This document shows, piece after piece, positions 11,064-22,273 of a stretch of 64,000 nt of DNA (position 1 is the first letter of the stretch; every line of letters starts with the position of its first letter). The position numbers and the translations under genes were made by a program. The notes under the pieces were generated by a model. It ran no database searches. It was not told the DNA's origin and saw only the letters and a program-made list of their open reading frames with translations. The DNA comes from Cokeromyces recurvatus (Eukaryota; Mucoromycota; Mucoromycetes; Mucorales; Mucoraceae), in contig NW_026251388.1 of assembly GCF_025118155.1 (NCBI RefSeq), positions 1,054,001 through 1,118,000 of the forward strand, written 5' to 3'.

Positions 11064-12462
11064 CACAGTATACTGTACACAAATGATTGCGAATATTTAA
11101 TGCAAAAACGGATGAATGATTATTTAAATTTTAGTGTTTATAATAAGTATGATACACTTAGACATTGCTTAAACAACTGATATTGGCTTTAGGCGTAATG
11201 CTTATCACGTAAGAATAATAATAAGTATGTTAAACTGTGAGATTGCATAGCATCAAGACACATTAATGTAGACTCCGAAGATTAAAAAAAAAAGGGTCGC
11301 CGCACAAAAAGTATTATTTATAAGTCTAAACATGATGAAGTATTATTACGAATTATGCGACTAATCTCCGTTTTTCTTCCACGGATTTAAATTATTTCGT
11401 ATTTATATTGAAGTTCAATAGAAGCATCTTCAACACATATTATTGTAATAATAGGATAGTTGAATTTTTAATAAATCGAGCAATTTTCTTTTCGTCTTGT
11501 GAGTCTTTTTAAAGTAGTATTGTTAATAAAGGAAAAGTGTTCATAAGTCTTAGCGACTTTTAAGCAATATGTATATAGATAGATAAATATATACTCTTCA
11601 CTTTAACACTTATAAATCTGAGATACTATAGCGCGTCTATCATTGTCATATTATGCCTAGATAGATAAAGGGATATAATGACTTTTATACTTATTTTATT
11701 TTGATTCTTATTGTTGAATTCTAAATAATGAGAATGTAGATAATTTTCAATAAGATAAGATTGTTTCTATCGAATAAGTAAAGCTACACCCTTCAAATTC
11801 TATTTTTTTTAATGAAAGATTTGAAATATGCCTAATAGGTATAACTATATTTTGATTTACTATAAAAGTAATTATTTTTTTTAAAAATCAAAGCATTAGG
11901 TATGCTAATGCGAGAGTAAAAACAACTGTTAACAAGATTTCAAAAGTATTAAAGCAATTACAAATAGTATAGAAATGATTATTATATAAAAAAAAATGGT
12001 GTATGTCAATTATTAACAGCTAGTATTACTCAGTATATAACTGAAAGATTTATAAGAATAAATAAGAAATGATTAACCTCTTCATATACATATATGCATA
12101 TACACCTATATATCATACTGCATACAGACTAATCTATATAGGATAGAACACGTATACATATACTAATCAAACACATTATTTTTAAAGTTATGTAAATAAG
12201 CAAGATACTACTTTCAAGTAAACTTGGCTTTTCTTCATTTTAAGATCATTTCTTAAAGAAGAAGAAAAAAGCGATCAAGCTTTTGTCATTTACTTTTTAT
12301 ATAGCATAAATATACATTATACATTATATATTTAGACTATTCACGTATACTTAATTCATAACATATTGTTTGATTTTATTTAATTTTGTTTAAGGAAAAA
12401 AAAAAGAACATAATTTGAAGTAAGGAGCATACCATCATATTAACTGAATTTAGCCTTCATTT
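10671..12462. other. Empty AT-rich intergenic region
   Basis: 1.8 kb with no coding signal on either strand. It contains a pure A41 tract at 11022-11062. It covers the TPP2 promoter side and the 3' side of the CCDC6-like gene. Confidence 0.6.
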
Positions 12463-14299
12463 TTATTGAGTAGTTGATGAATGGCCTGCAGAAGCCATAC
12501 TTAACAAGGTACCTGAGATCCTTCTTGAAGATTTAGGTTGGATGCTATTGGAAGCAGCACTATTAGATCCTATTATACAAAAGTCAATGAAATAATAAAG
12601 ATTAAAAAGTATAAAAGATATCTACTTGATCTACTAGAAGAATTGCCAGCTGATGCTTGGTAGTAGTTACTATGTATAACAGAGCCTTCATTAGAATCAA
12701 GTTGTAATGGTGGAATAAAGTTAAAGCTATTTTTATCAGAAGTTAATGACCTTTGCGAAGAAGTTGAAGTTGAGCGACCAAGCTAAAATCAAACAGTAAG
12801 TTAAATTAAATACTCCTACAAATATGATATATTTTACTCTGCCACTTCTTCCGGGAGAAGGAGGAATTGTTCTAAAGACAGCAGGGATACTATTATATAA
12901 TATAAGCTACATATTTAGTATAGATAGTGTGTATATTTACCCTTCATCTAAAGGAATATCATCTGTTGATAAACCAGCATGCTTACGAAATTGAATTAGT
13001 TCACTCTTGTATTTATTACATTGTTGCATTTTTAATAAATCTATTATATTCATGAATATGTCATTATTTTCTGTAGAAAATAAAGGCTTACTTACATTCT
13101 TTTTCCATTTCTGTAGTTCGGTTTTTTAATACAGCAATTTCAGATAATAATGATTCTGCTGTTCCTGATTGAATTTCAGTTGCTGTTCCTGTAGGGGATG
13201 AACCCCACTTCATAGGGCTAAGATGATGAATAATGAATAAGAGGTAGGTATTAATAATTAACTAGAGTGCTACATACATAACAGGAGATAAAGCTCTTGG
13301 GGATGCAGTTATGCCATCCTGAACACAAGACATCATAGGTGATGTAGTCTGGGATTGTTGTTGTTGTTGTTGTTGTATTTTCATTGAGTCCAATTGCTTT
13401 TGTAACTTATTTACAATGAATTCTTGTTCTTGTTCTAAAGAGTTTTCCATTTCAATCTTTTCACGTTGAAGCTGGTTTAATTTCTTTTGTAACATATTTG
13501 TCATATATTCCTCTTCTTGTTCTACTTGTAAAAGTAACTCACTTTTTTCTTTTTTCAGTCCTGTAATTCTTTTCAATAATCGGTTTGAAATAAATTCTTC
13601 TTCTTGTTCTGCCATAGCAGTCTTTTTATTTAGAAAGGTTAATAAATAACATATAATATGTTAGAGTTCATCTTACCATCTCGACTGCCATTTGTCTCAA
13701 CATTTTATTATCATGCTTTAGTATCTTTACGTGACCCTGTTCCATTTCCAACTCAAATTCTAACTTTTTTATTTCTGTTTCTTGTTGACGGCATTTTTCA
13801 TATAAATGCTTAATTTCCTTTCTCAATTCATTTACATCTTTAATGCTCATTAACTCATCTAAACGATTCGTGCTTTCAGAGCTAATTTTCATAAGGTTAA
13901 TTAGTATTATTTTTTAACTTGTAAACACAATGTCATCTTACTTGGTTAAAAATTGCAAATGTCCTGAAGCTGCTTCATAAGCTTTTGTTCGAGACTTTAG
14001 GTCTGCCTCTAACACAGCTTTATCTTTGCGAACCTTTTAACGAGTTTCAAAGGATATTAGGAGTTTTTTTTTTTATAGAAAATATATATAATTACCTTTT
14101 CGAGTTGTTCGCGAAGAGAATTTGTGAATTGCTGTTCGTTTTTTCTAATTTCTTCAAAGAATTTGTCATTCTAATTAATAAAAGTAAATAATGATTAGTT
14201 GATTTCACCATTAGAAACGAAGAAAAAGAAAATAGAAATTACTTCAACATCTTCATTGTCTTTTATATTTAACGACTTTGATGTATCGTTATTGCTCAT
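12463..14299 (-). CDS. CCDC6-like coiled-coil protein (DUF2046), about 10 exons
   Basis: Long coiled-coil protein of the CCDC6 family (PF09755). Exons (minus) include 14243-14299, 14096-14170, 13942-14033, 13677-13881, 13278-13621, 13096-13217 and 12941-13040, then three further 3' exons ending at TAA 12463. The diagnostic repeated element is EQEEEFISNRLLKRI, EQEEEYMTNMLQKKL and EQEQEFIVNKLQKQL, each preceded by a basic KxEL/KIEM heptad. Upstream coiled coil: DVNELRKEIKHLYEKCRQQE. The C-terminal part is Ser/Pro-rich and disordered (IPPSPGRSGR, then a Ser-rich tail with SSRSSR). A poly-Gln tract sits at the end of the coiled coil. Human CCDC6 is a phosphatase- and checkpoint-linked scaffold; fungal function is not established. 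The last exons are less certain than the coiled-coil exons. Confidence 0.85.
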
Positions 14300-14527
14300 T
14301 ATCTCAAATATCGTTTAGTTAAATAAAATGGATAATTTTATTTAATAAATTTAGAGAGATGCATTTCCGCTCAGATATTTCCTTACAAAATATCCTTTCG
14401 TTTGGGGAAATTCATGTAACGCACAGTTTTTCATTATTTTTGGAAAAAAATAGTTACCTGTATATACTTGAAACATTACGTGATACAAAAAAAAGCTTTT
14501 ATATATAATCGTATATGTACACGTATA

Positions 14528-15790
14528 CAGTGGTTCCACCCCCAAAGTTGGCTTTTGTTGTCATTAAAATTGTTTTTTTTTCTTTTCTTTTTCTTTTTCT
14601 TTTTCTTATCCTTTTTTATTGATTTATCTAGCTAGTATGAACACTCAATTAACATATGGTCAAGCCTGTTGTCTGGTTCTTGGCTTTCCCCCCACTAAAG
14701 AAAATCGTGAAAAAGCAAAGCAATACTTTCACACAAGTCTTCTAGATGTGTGTTATATTGATTCACTTGGACCAAGGCGTTCCATTGCAATGGTTCGAGG
14801 TCTTATTTCTCGTGATCCTTTCACATACCGCTCCTTTACTACCACTCGCCCTTCAAGTCCAATTGAAGTGCCTGATTGCTCAACAGAGGATACGGAGCAT
14901 ATCAATGATGATAGTGATGAAAAAGATGAAGCTGATGATACTTCTGAACTTCTACCCGTAACGAAGGAAGGTGTTTTACACATCCTCAAAAAAATCTTCT
15001 TAAGTACACAGCCCTCTAACAGCGAAATGCACGAAAAGATGTTTGTAGATCAAGCAAATCTTCAATCGATTCTATCAAAGTACTTTGTTGAAGAACCAAA
15101 ATTAAGTTCAAAAGTCATGCAATGGATGGGTGCAGATGGTTCGTTTGGTAGAGTAGAAAGAATACGCGTATCAGGAGCTCAAGCACGTGGTCGTTGGCTT
15201 TGGAGACTTAAAAAATGCTATCATATGCCTATTAACTTCTACAAAGAATAAAAAAGACATGTAGAAGAAGAGGCAGATGTAGTAACAATCGGGTATGCTC
15301 GAAAGTCCTATGGAAATGAAGCCATATTAACACATATTCGCCTACTACAGCTTCAAGTTGACAAGTTGCGTGATAGATGTCTCGCAAGAAAGGTGTTTGT
15401 CTCTTCTCATTGCAGTGCTGCAATGCCTTTGGAAGCTCGTGATAAGAAGCAAGGTGATAACATGGTAAGAAATGGCCAGTTGAATAACTGTGCTGGAACT
15501 ATGCAAGATCTGATTCATAGATTACGAACGAATATGAAGCCAGTAAGATTAGTTGTGATTGATTACGCTGGTCTCTCCACGGATTTCGAGGATATTCATC
15601 TGTTTGTTAGCAAGTACAAGCAGATCGTAGAGCTTGTTATAGATGTTGGATACACGTTTGATATCATTCCGAGAGCTGATGTCTTGAGTGACAATAGTGT
15701 ATCAAACAAATTTAACTGTCGTATTGGACCTCAAAAACGAAGCCGTGCATTGGTAGAGGATTAGTCACTCGTTTGTTCCCCCTTCCTTTC
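14528..15790 (+). mobile_element. Repeat element, copy 1 (forward arm of an inverted pair)
   Basis: Begins with TA then CAGTGGTTCC...CCCAAAGTT, matching the start of copy 2 (TAGTAGCTCC...CCCAAAGTT, minus strand from 18671). Copies 1 and 2 are alignable by eye from here to GATAAGAAG at 15449, apart from a segment missing in copy 1 near its start and about 250 bp missing in copy 2. Copy 1 alone carries the 3' part of the reading frame. The right boundary is uncertain. Confidence 0.7.
14619..15764 (+). pseudogene. Element-encoded protein, weakly serine-recombinase-like, one in-frame stop
   Basis: A frame of about 380 codons interrupted by one TAA at 15249-15251. Part 1 (to 15251) begins ...MNTQLTYGQACCLVLGFPPT, has an acidic Asp/Glu-rich middle and a basic end (GRVERIRVSGAQARGRWLWR). 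Part 2 reads EEADVVTIGYARKS, then a helix RLLQLQVDKLRDR, then KVFVSSHCSA, MKPVRLVVIDYAGLS and a basic C-terminus (CRIGPQKRSR). The YARKS followed by a Q..L helix and VF.S..SA recalls the N-terminus of serine resolvases/IS607 TnpA (YARVS ... Q...L), with an upstream domain that could be a helix-turn-helix. The resemblance is weak and the usual downstream arginine motif is not obvious. Copy 2 has the same stop, so the stop is ancestral to the pair or is not read as a stop. No function claimed. Confidence 0.45.
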
Positions 15791-15948
15791 ATTATAAATT
15801 ATTTGCCATTATATGATACCTAATTAATAAACTTAAATCTTTCCATCCATTGATTACATGAAATAACATTGTATATTGTGCTTGCCACACTTCCCTTTTA
15901 TTAAGCATGTCAAGTTCGTTATCAAAAATATTAATAAACAGAACGACC

Positions 15949-16234
15949 TTGACTCACTGACTTGACCTTGACTCACTGCCTCGACCTTGACTCACTGAAC
16001 TGGACCTTGACTCACTGAACTGGACCTTGACTCACTGAACTGGACCTTGACTCACTGACTCCAACCTTGACTCACTGACTCCAACCTTGACTCACTGACT
16101 CCAACCTTGACTCACTGACTCGACCTTGACTCACTGACTCGACCTTGACTCACTGAACTGGACCTTGACTCACTGACTCCAACCTTGACTCACTGACTCG
16201 ACCTTGACTCACTGACCTGGACCTTGACTCACTG
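15949..16234. repeat. Minisatellite, about 15 units of 19-20 bp with a TGACTCA core
   Basis: Fifteen tandem units share ACCTTGACTCACTG, joined by variable 5-6 bp linkers of three types (ctcg/cttg, actgg, ctcca). Linker types occur in short homogeneous blocks, typical of unequal-crossover expansion. Each unit contains TGACTCA, the Gcn4/AP-1 bZIP core. Located in the loop between the inverted element copies and abutting the possible LTR at 16235. Confidence 0.95.
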
Positions 16235-16582
16235 TGTCATGAGCTGACTAATAACGTCATGTTTCTTGATTAAACAAGCGGATCAAGGAATTCTATCTAG
16301 ATTCCCCTAAATCTCTCTTGATCCACTTCATCAAATAATATTAAAGCTTCTAACACTTCATTATCTTTAACATATCTTAATCGGTCGTAACTAATACTTT
16401 TCTGATTCACATCTTATCCTCAGACCTCTTTAACAATTCTTATAAATATCCCATCAATTTAAATCCATAAATAAAATAATAGACTTTAGAACTATTGTTC
16501 GGTCTCGTTGACTCTTTTTGTCTTAATTATTATTTTTTATTTTCTAATATTTTTTATTTGATATTTTAAAAGAAATATTACA
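16235..16582. mobile_element. Possible solo LTR
   Basis: A 348-bp segment begins TGTCATGAG and ends ATATTACA (5'-TGT...ACA-3'). It contains a TATA-like tataaatat near 16441 and an AATAAAATAAT near 16471. It joins the minisatellite on the left and exactly the truncation point of element copy 2 on the right (one base apart). No flanking 5-bp duplication is visible (cactg against acttc), so the LTR identity is a guess; no second copy lies in the window. Confidence 0.35.
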
Positions 16583-17277
16583 ACTTCTTATCACGAGCTT
16601 CTAAAGGCATTGCAGCACTGCAACGTGAAGAGGCAAACACCTTTCTTGCGAGACATCTATCACGCAACTTGTCAACTTGAAGCTATAGTAGGCGAATATG
16701 TGTTAATATGGCTTCATTTCCATAGGACTTTCGAGCATACCCGATTGTTACTACATCTGCCTCTTCTTCTACATGTCTTTTTTATTCTTTGTAGAAGTTA
16801 ATAGGCATATGATAGCATTTTTTAAGTCTCCAAAGCCAACGACCACGTGCTTGAGCTCCTGATACGCGTATTCTTTCTACTCTACCAAACGAACCATCTG
16901 CCCTCATCCATTGCGTAATTCATGGTCATGATTTTGATTCTTTAACAAAGTACTTTGATGGGCTTAAAGGGGGAGCATAAGAATATGAATGGTATGTGAA
17001 AGGATCACGAGAAATAAGACCTCGAACCGTTGCAATGGGACGCCTTGGTCCAAGTGAATCTATATAACACACATCTAGAAGACTTGTGTCAAAGTATTGC
17101 TTTGTTTTTTCATGATTTTCTTTAGTTGGGGGAAAGCCAAAAACCAGACAATAGGCTTGACCATATGTTAATTGAGTGTTCATACTAGCTAGATAAATCA
17201 ATAAAAAAGGACAAGAAAAAAAACTCTGATGGTAACAAAAGCGAGCTTTGGATGATGCAAGGGCAAAAATTGAGCTA

Positions 17278-17500
17278 CAGCGACTCACAAAAGTGTGGTA
17301 ATGTTTCGGAATTTTAAGTAATTCATACAAATCCACCATAACTGATTGTCTATCTATTAAGCAAAGTGCTATATAGTATGTATTAGCGGAAAGACAGAAG
17401 TCTCCTCTTTCTGATGATACCTATAGCATATATGCACTATATGATGTTTTTATTTCAAAAATCATGTTAAAAGCTATATGTATATAAATTTTATGCAAAT

Positions 17501-17563
<63 letters not shown>

Positions 17564-18548
17564 AGAAATAAACAATGTACCTTTAGTGTTTAGTACTTAA
17601 TAGCAGCACCTTTTACTTTTATTACTGCTTCAATGCATCCTGACATGCTTTCTATGAGTTTAAAAGCATAGCTCTGCCGTGAATTTATTGTACCAGTCAT
17701 CAGCAATTCGCTCCCACAACTCATCCATGTTCTTTAGTGGTCTATCATAGGCAGCAAGCTTGTACTTTCAAATAAAATCAAAGATTTTCAATTGGATTTA
17801 AATCAGGTGAGTATGATTGCCATTCAAGGACATTTGTTTTATTTTTCTTGAACCAATTTTAGGTATATTAAGATGTATGTTTCGGATCAATGTCTTGTTG
17901 AAGAATTGAATCTTTCTTACAAAGTCCATGGCCCTTAAAAATATCATACTCTTGACCATGTAAGTTCCAGGCAGTGATAAAATGACCAGTATAAAAAGAT
18001 TGCGCAATCAATCTTCCAAATAATGGGATAATCTTCTTTGGTCTACCTTGTTTTACGTTAATCTTAATCTGATTTTCTTCGGCAGTTTTGCCAATTGTCC
18101 TAACTGACACGCCCATTACCTTAGAAACATCTCTATAAGACTCCTTAGCATTAGGTTTTGCTGGAATATCCATCTATATATCATAAGCAATTGGTTTCAT
18201 TCTATTGTATGTAATGATCAATGTGTTAATGGGAATAATGCACAAATGTTGTTCAGATTAGTTACGATTTTGAGGAAAAAACGATAATAAGAGGTCAAAA
18301 ATAAAAAATAAACAAAAAAAAATGGCCTTTTTGTAAAGAAAAAAAAATTATTATGCAGCGAAATGGCTAAATCGCATAAAATGACATGATTTGTTGTTGA
18401 AATGAACATTCATGCATGTAAATGAAGTTAAGAAGCTATAAAAAATAATGTAAATTTTGTCAATTTTCCATTAAAAATACTCTTATTCATGTTTCTTTAT
18501 TCAGCCAAAAGTCATAAAACATTGCCACACTTTTGTGAGCCACTATTG
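17278..18548 (-). mobile_element. Tc1/mariner element, about 1.27 kb, defective
   Basis: Terminal inverted repeats: the left end starts cagcgactcacaaaagtgtgg and the right end (reversed) carries the matching gtggctcacaaaagtgtgg, continuing into aatgttt on both sides. A TA precedes the left end; the right end is ambiguous by about 3-5 bp (a TA at 18549-18550). Size and TIR length fit the superfamily. It contains a T56 tract (17504-17559) and a broken transposase on the minus strand. It is nested inside element copy 2, so it inserted later. Confidence 0.9.
17577..18173 (-). pseudogene. Tc1/mariner transposase remnant
   Basis: The minus strand shows an N-terminal helix-turn-helix piece (SYRDVSKVMGVSVRTIGKTA, basic NVKQGRPKK), then a jump into the catalytic core: LQQDIDPKHTS carries the second Asp of the DDE/D triad, and about 34 residues later YSPDLNPIENL carries the third. 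The first catalytic Asp region is deleted, in-frame stops follow DPKHTS, and the C-terminus (ELWERIADDW) is in another frame. Cannot encode an active enzyme. Confidence 0.88.
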
Positions 18549-18671
18549 TATAACCAAAACAAACTTTGACTAATAAAAAAGCGAACACTGGACTTTTAAG
18601 AAACGAACTTTGGTCGAGAACCAAAGCAAATTTAGTTCATTGGAAAGCGAACTTTGGGAATGGAGCTACTA

Positions 18672-19068
18672 TATAAATCATTTATTGATACGTCTGCGGT
18701 GCTTAAGTGTGAAATAATAATATAGAAACAAATAAAATAAAGTATAATAATAAAACTAAATAAGACTCAATAAACCAAACGACAATCTTGACAGTTTTCT
18801 CCTAAATCCCGAGTTCTTCATTTGACAATATTGATTAATTCTCTTTTCCAATTGCCTCAGTTGCAATCGCAGTACTCAATGTACACAATTAATTTATTGT
18901 CAAAAGAAAAGCTTTCCTTTTTATTAAAGATGTTAAGAAAAAATAACACCCCGAAGAAAAGTCACAACTAACGTGACTGCTAGATTTTAGAAGTGTCATT
19001 AGATAATTATCACACACCGTGTCATTATATACCATAAAAATTATTATATAAGGGATTGAGAAGGAACA
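18672..19068. other. Intergenic, promoter side of the phosphotransferase gene
   Basis: About 400 bp without coding signal. A TATA-like tattatataagg lies about 20-30 bp upstream of the ATG at 19069. Confidence 0.5.
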
Positions 19069-19870
19069 ATGAGGACACCGGTGTTGACTGATAAACAGCT
19101 TTCGAATTTGAAGTTATATAAATATGCAAGTGTTGATAAGTCCTTTTTGTCAAGATACATCCTTCGACATTATTGGGATTTAGCAATCAAGTTTTTTCCT
19201 TTAAACATGGCGTAGAGTATTACATGTATAATATTTTATAAAATCTATTAAACTTACTTATTTTATAATATACTTAGACCTAATTTGATAACATTGATTG
19301 GATTATTGTTTATAATTTTTAATGTCATTCTTGTCTTCATTTATGTACCAACTATGGAAGCAGAGGATGCCGGGCCTTCTTGGATTTATTTTTCATTTGC
19401 CCTGGGTTTGTGGCTTTATTCTACTTTTGATAATGTAGATGGGCGTCAAGCTAGAAGAACTGGAACATCGAGTCCTTTAGGTGAATTGTTTGATCATGGT
19501 TGTGATGCATTGAATTGCTCTTTTGCTGCTATCGTTCAAATGTCAGCTCTCGGTTTAGGTCATACAAAAGCGGCAGTCATCATTTATGCAATTGCTACCA
19601 CCGGCTTTTATCTTTCAACAATTGAAGAGTACCATACAGAAATATTATATTTGGGTTATGTTAATGTACCTACTGAAGGTGTCGTTCTTTTATGTATTAT
19701 GTTTACTATTTCTGGTATCTATGGCCCTATGATTTGGAAGACTCAATTGGGATCTATGATTCCCAGCTTGCCTAGTTACATGCAACAGTTAACTTTGAAT
19801 GAGGCTTATATTTGGTTTATTGGTCTTATGTTTCTATTTACTCATGTTCCAGTCTGGTAAGTGACCTTAT

Positions 19871-19909
<39 letters not shown>

Positions 19910-20480
19910 AATACACGTTTGATAATTTTTGTTAATTGTAAAATAAGCTTTTATGCTATGTATAAAGCTTGCCGTTTGAAAAAAAAGCCATTCATTCGTA
20001 CAATGTTATATGATAATTGGGCAATTGTGCTTTATGTAGCTTCTTTCTACTTATGGGTTACTTCACCTTATTCATTTATCCTTTCTCATCAACATTATGC
20101 AATTTACTTGCTTGCTGTTGGTATTGTCTTTGGTCGTATTTGCTCTAAGATTATTTTGGCTCATCTCACAAAGTCACCTTCACCTCTTCCTACTGGTTTA
20201 TTAATCCCTCTTGTTTTAGGAGCTATTATTACCAATTTGCCTTTATATACGTCTATGTAAGTATTTTCTGTATCATTTATATTTTACTGTAAACTAACAT
20301 TTTGTTCTGTAAAGGCCACCTATTTTTACTCCTCAATCCGAGTATATTTATTTAGTCTGTTACTTTATTTTATCGCTTGTATTATACTTACGCTGGGCTG
20401 TCTGTGTTATTGACAGTATTTGCACTTATCTTGGTATTCGTTGTTTGGTTATCCCAGATCAGTCTACAAAGATTAAATAA
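19069..20480 (+). CDS. CDP-alcohol phosphotransferase (choline/ethanolamine phosphotransferase), 4 exons
   Basis: Last step of the Kennedy pathway: transfers phosphocholine or phosphoethanolamine from the CDP-activated donor to diacylglycerol in the ER membrane. Exons 19069-19211, 19278-19856, 19948-20256, 20315-20480. The catalytic CDP-OH-P motif is complete: DGRQARRTGTSSPLGELFDHGCD, read as DG..AR........G...D...D (23 residues ending at the third Asp). Start region LSNLKLYKYASVDKSFLS and APNLITLIG match the conserved N-terminus of the CPT1/EPT1 family. Several hydrophobic segments follow the motif. Intron 2 contains a run of about 34 A on the sense strand. Substrate preference (choline against ethanolamine) cannot be read from sequence by eye. 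Confidence 0.95.
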
Positions 20481-21024
20481 TCATGCTGTATACTGTAAAA
20501 AAAATATATTAGAATGTATATAGAAAAGAGATGTATTTAGATTGAAAAAAATAAAAAAAAAAGGAGGAGGTATGATACTATGTTTTTTTATTTGTATTGC
20601 CTATAAAATAGTAATATAACATGTACATTATTATAAGATAACGTTTATATAAAGAGGGCTTTAAATACGAATAGATTAAACGCTATTAATAATACATATT
20701 TATTAATTACTATTCTCAATGTGTATATCGAATACATATTTATATAGCAATTCCTCCCACATGTCTACTGTGAGTAGTAAAAGCTTTATGAGCTATTTTC
20801 ATAGATTTGAGAAAGAAACGGCTGAATTTATTTATAAACGATAAATAGGCAATTCCTTTCTATTTACGTGTGTAGTGTGTTGCTTTCTTGTTTTTTTATA
20901 CATTTCCTTTTTAAGACCTTCTATCTTAATTAATTCATCATCCGCAATTTATTATAAAAAAGAAAAAAAGAAAAAAATCAATGCAAAGAAAACCTCATTT
21001 TCCTCATATTCCTTATTTAATACT
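20481..21024. other. Intergenic, between phosphotransferase and GGPP synthase genes
   Basis: 544 bp. An aataaaaa signal lies near 20550, about 70 bp after the phosphotransferase stop. No gene. Confidence 0.5.
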
Positions 21025-21306
21025 ATGATAAACCCAAAGAATAGACAAGAAGGCAGATCAGTTGAAGAAGTAAAATTAGTGTATCAACGTAAATAGAACT
21101 TCTACTCATATATAGTTCTATATATTTTATTTATTTATTTTTTAGATTATTATGGAGCCTTATTCATACTTGATTTCTCACCCTGGAAAAGATATTCGAG
21201 CTAAATTAATAACTGCTTTTGACTTTTGGTTGCATGTATCAGAAGATATTCTTGTAGTTATTAACAAAGTCATTGGAATGCTTCATAATGCTAGTTTAAT
21301 GTAAGC

Positions 21307-21357
<51 letters not shown>

Positions 21358-22273
21358 TTATTTTACCGACTATTATAATATACTAAATAGGATTGATGAT
21401 GTGCAAGATGATTCAGATTTAAGAAGAGGAGTACCTGTTGCCCATCATATTTATGGTGTCCCTCAAACTATTAATACAGCTAACTATGTAATTTTTTTGG
21501 CTTTACAAGAAGTAATGAAGCTCAACAATCCCGAAATGATTAAAGTGTGTACAGAGGAATTAATTAATTTACATAGAGGACAAGGAATTGAGTTATATTG
21601 GAGAGATAGTCTGACATGTCCAACTGAAGAAGAATATATTGAGATGGTGAATAATAGTAAGTTGAATTATAAATTATATACATATAGTAACCTGTAATCA
21701 TATATACATTTAAGAAACCAGTGGTCTTTTACGATTGGCTGTTCGACTTATGCAAGCAGCAAGTAAAAGTGAAATGTAATAAAATGTCTATAAAAAATAT
21801 GCAAGTTACTAAAAAAAAAATGGATATGTTTTGTAGTGATTATACACCTTTAGTTAACATTATTGGTATTCATTTTCAAGTTCGTGACGATTATATGAAC
21901 CTTCAATCAGATACGGTAAAGTATGAATGCGTACAGTATTGTATTAACGCTAATTACTCATATTTTGTAGTATTCAAATAATAAAGGATTTTGTGAAGAT
22001 TTAACAGAAGGTAAATTCTCTTTTCCAATCATTCATGCTATTCGAAAGGATATTACCAATCGACAGTTGCTGAGTATTATTGCTCAAAAGCCAACTTCAA
22101 TTGAAGTTAAGAAATATGCACTAGAAGTGATTAAGAAGTCTGGTAGTTTTGAATATACTCAAAACTTTCTTTATGAAAAGGAAATTGAAGCCTTAAATGA
22201 AATCAAGCGCTTAGGTGGAAATCCTTTGCTGGAGAAATATATTGATACAATAAGAATAGTAAACAACAAATAA
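21025..22273 (+). CDS. Geranylgeranyl diphosphate synthase, 6 exons
   Basis: Condenses isopentenyl diphosphate with allylic diphosphates to GGPP, the precursor for prenylation and, in Mucorales, for carotenoids and trisporoid mating signals. Exons 21025-21078, 21146-21300, 21391-21656, 21715-21775, 21837-21915, 21971-22273; 305 residues. Motifs: [19 protein letters not shown] near the N-terminus, first aspartate-rich motif [35 protein letters not shown], second motif [25 protein letters not shown]. Length matches fungal BTS1/CarG-type enzymes. The first donor is a weak gtgtat, chosen because the gtaaat 8 bp later breaks the frame. Intron 2 holds a (TTTA)n microsatellite. Confidence 0.95.
21306..21359. 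repeat. (TTTA)n microsatellite inside a GGPP synthase intron
   Basis: About 13 near-perfect TTTA/TTAT tetranucleotide repeats within intron 2 of the prenyltransferase gene. Likely length-polymorphic. Confidence 0.9.

Larger units (their letters stand above)
16584..18671 (-). mobile_element. Repeat element, copy 2 (reverse arm), interrupted by a Tc1/mariner
   Basis: The minus strand from 18671 starts TAGTAGCTCCATTCCCAAAG. It is split by the Tc1/mariner at about 17278-18548, then resumes with the leader and coding segment seen in copy 1. Coding remnants (minus): MNTQLTYGQAYCLVFGFPPT, SLGPRRPIATVRGLISRDPF, then after a roughly 250-bp deletion GSFGRVERIRVSGAQARGRW, the same TAA stop as copy 1 and TIGYARKSYG, ending truncated at GATAAGAAG (16584). 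Small differences from copy 1 (for example N to H, A to T changes) show independent decay. Confidence 0.7.

Noticed and set aside
21306..21359. Regular short repeats resembling a CRISPR-like array at first glance.
   Set aside because: It is a pure TTTA microsatellite in an intron, without spacers. The 15.9-kb minisatellite also lacks unique spacers of constant length.
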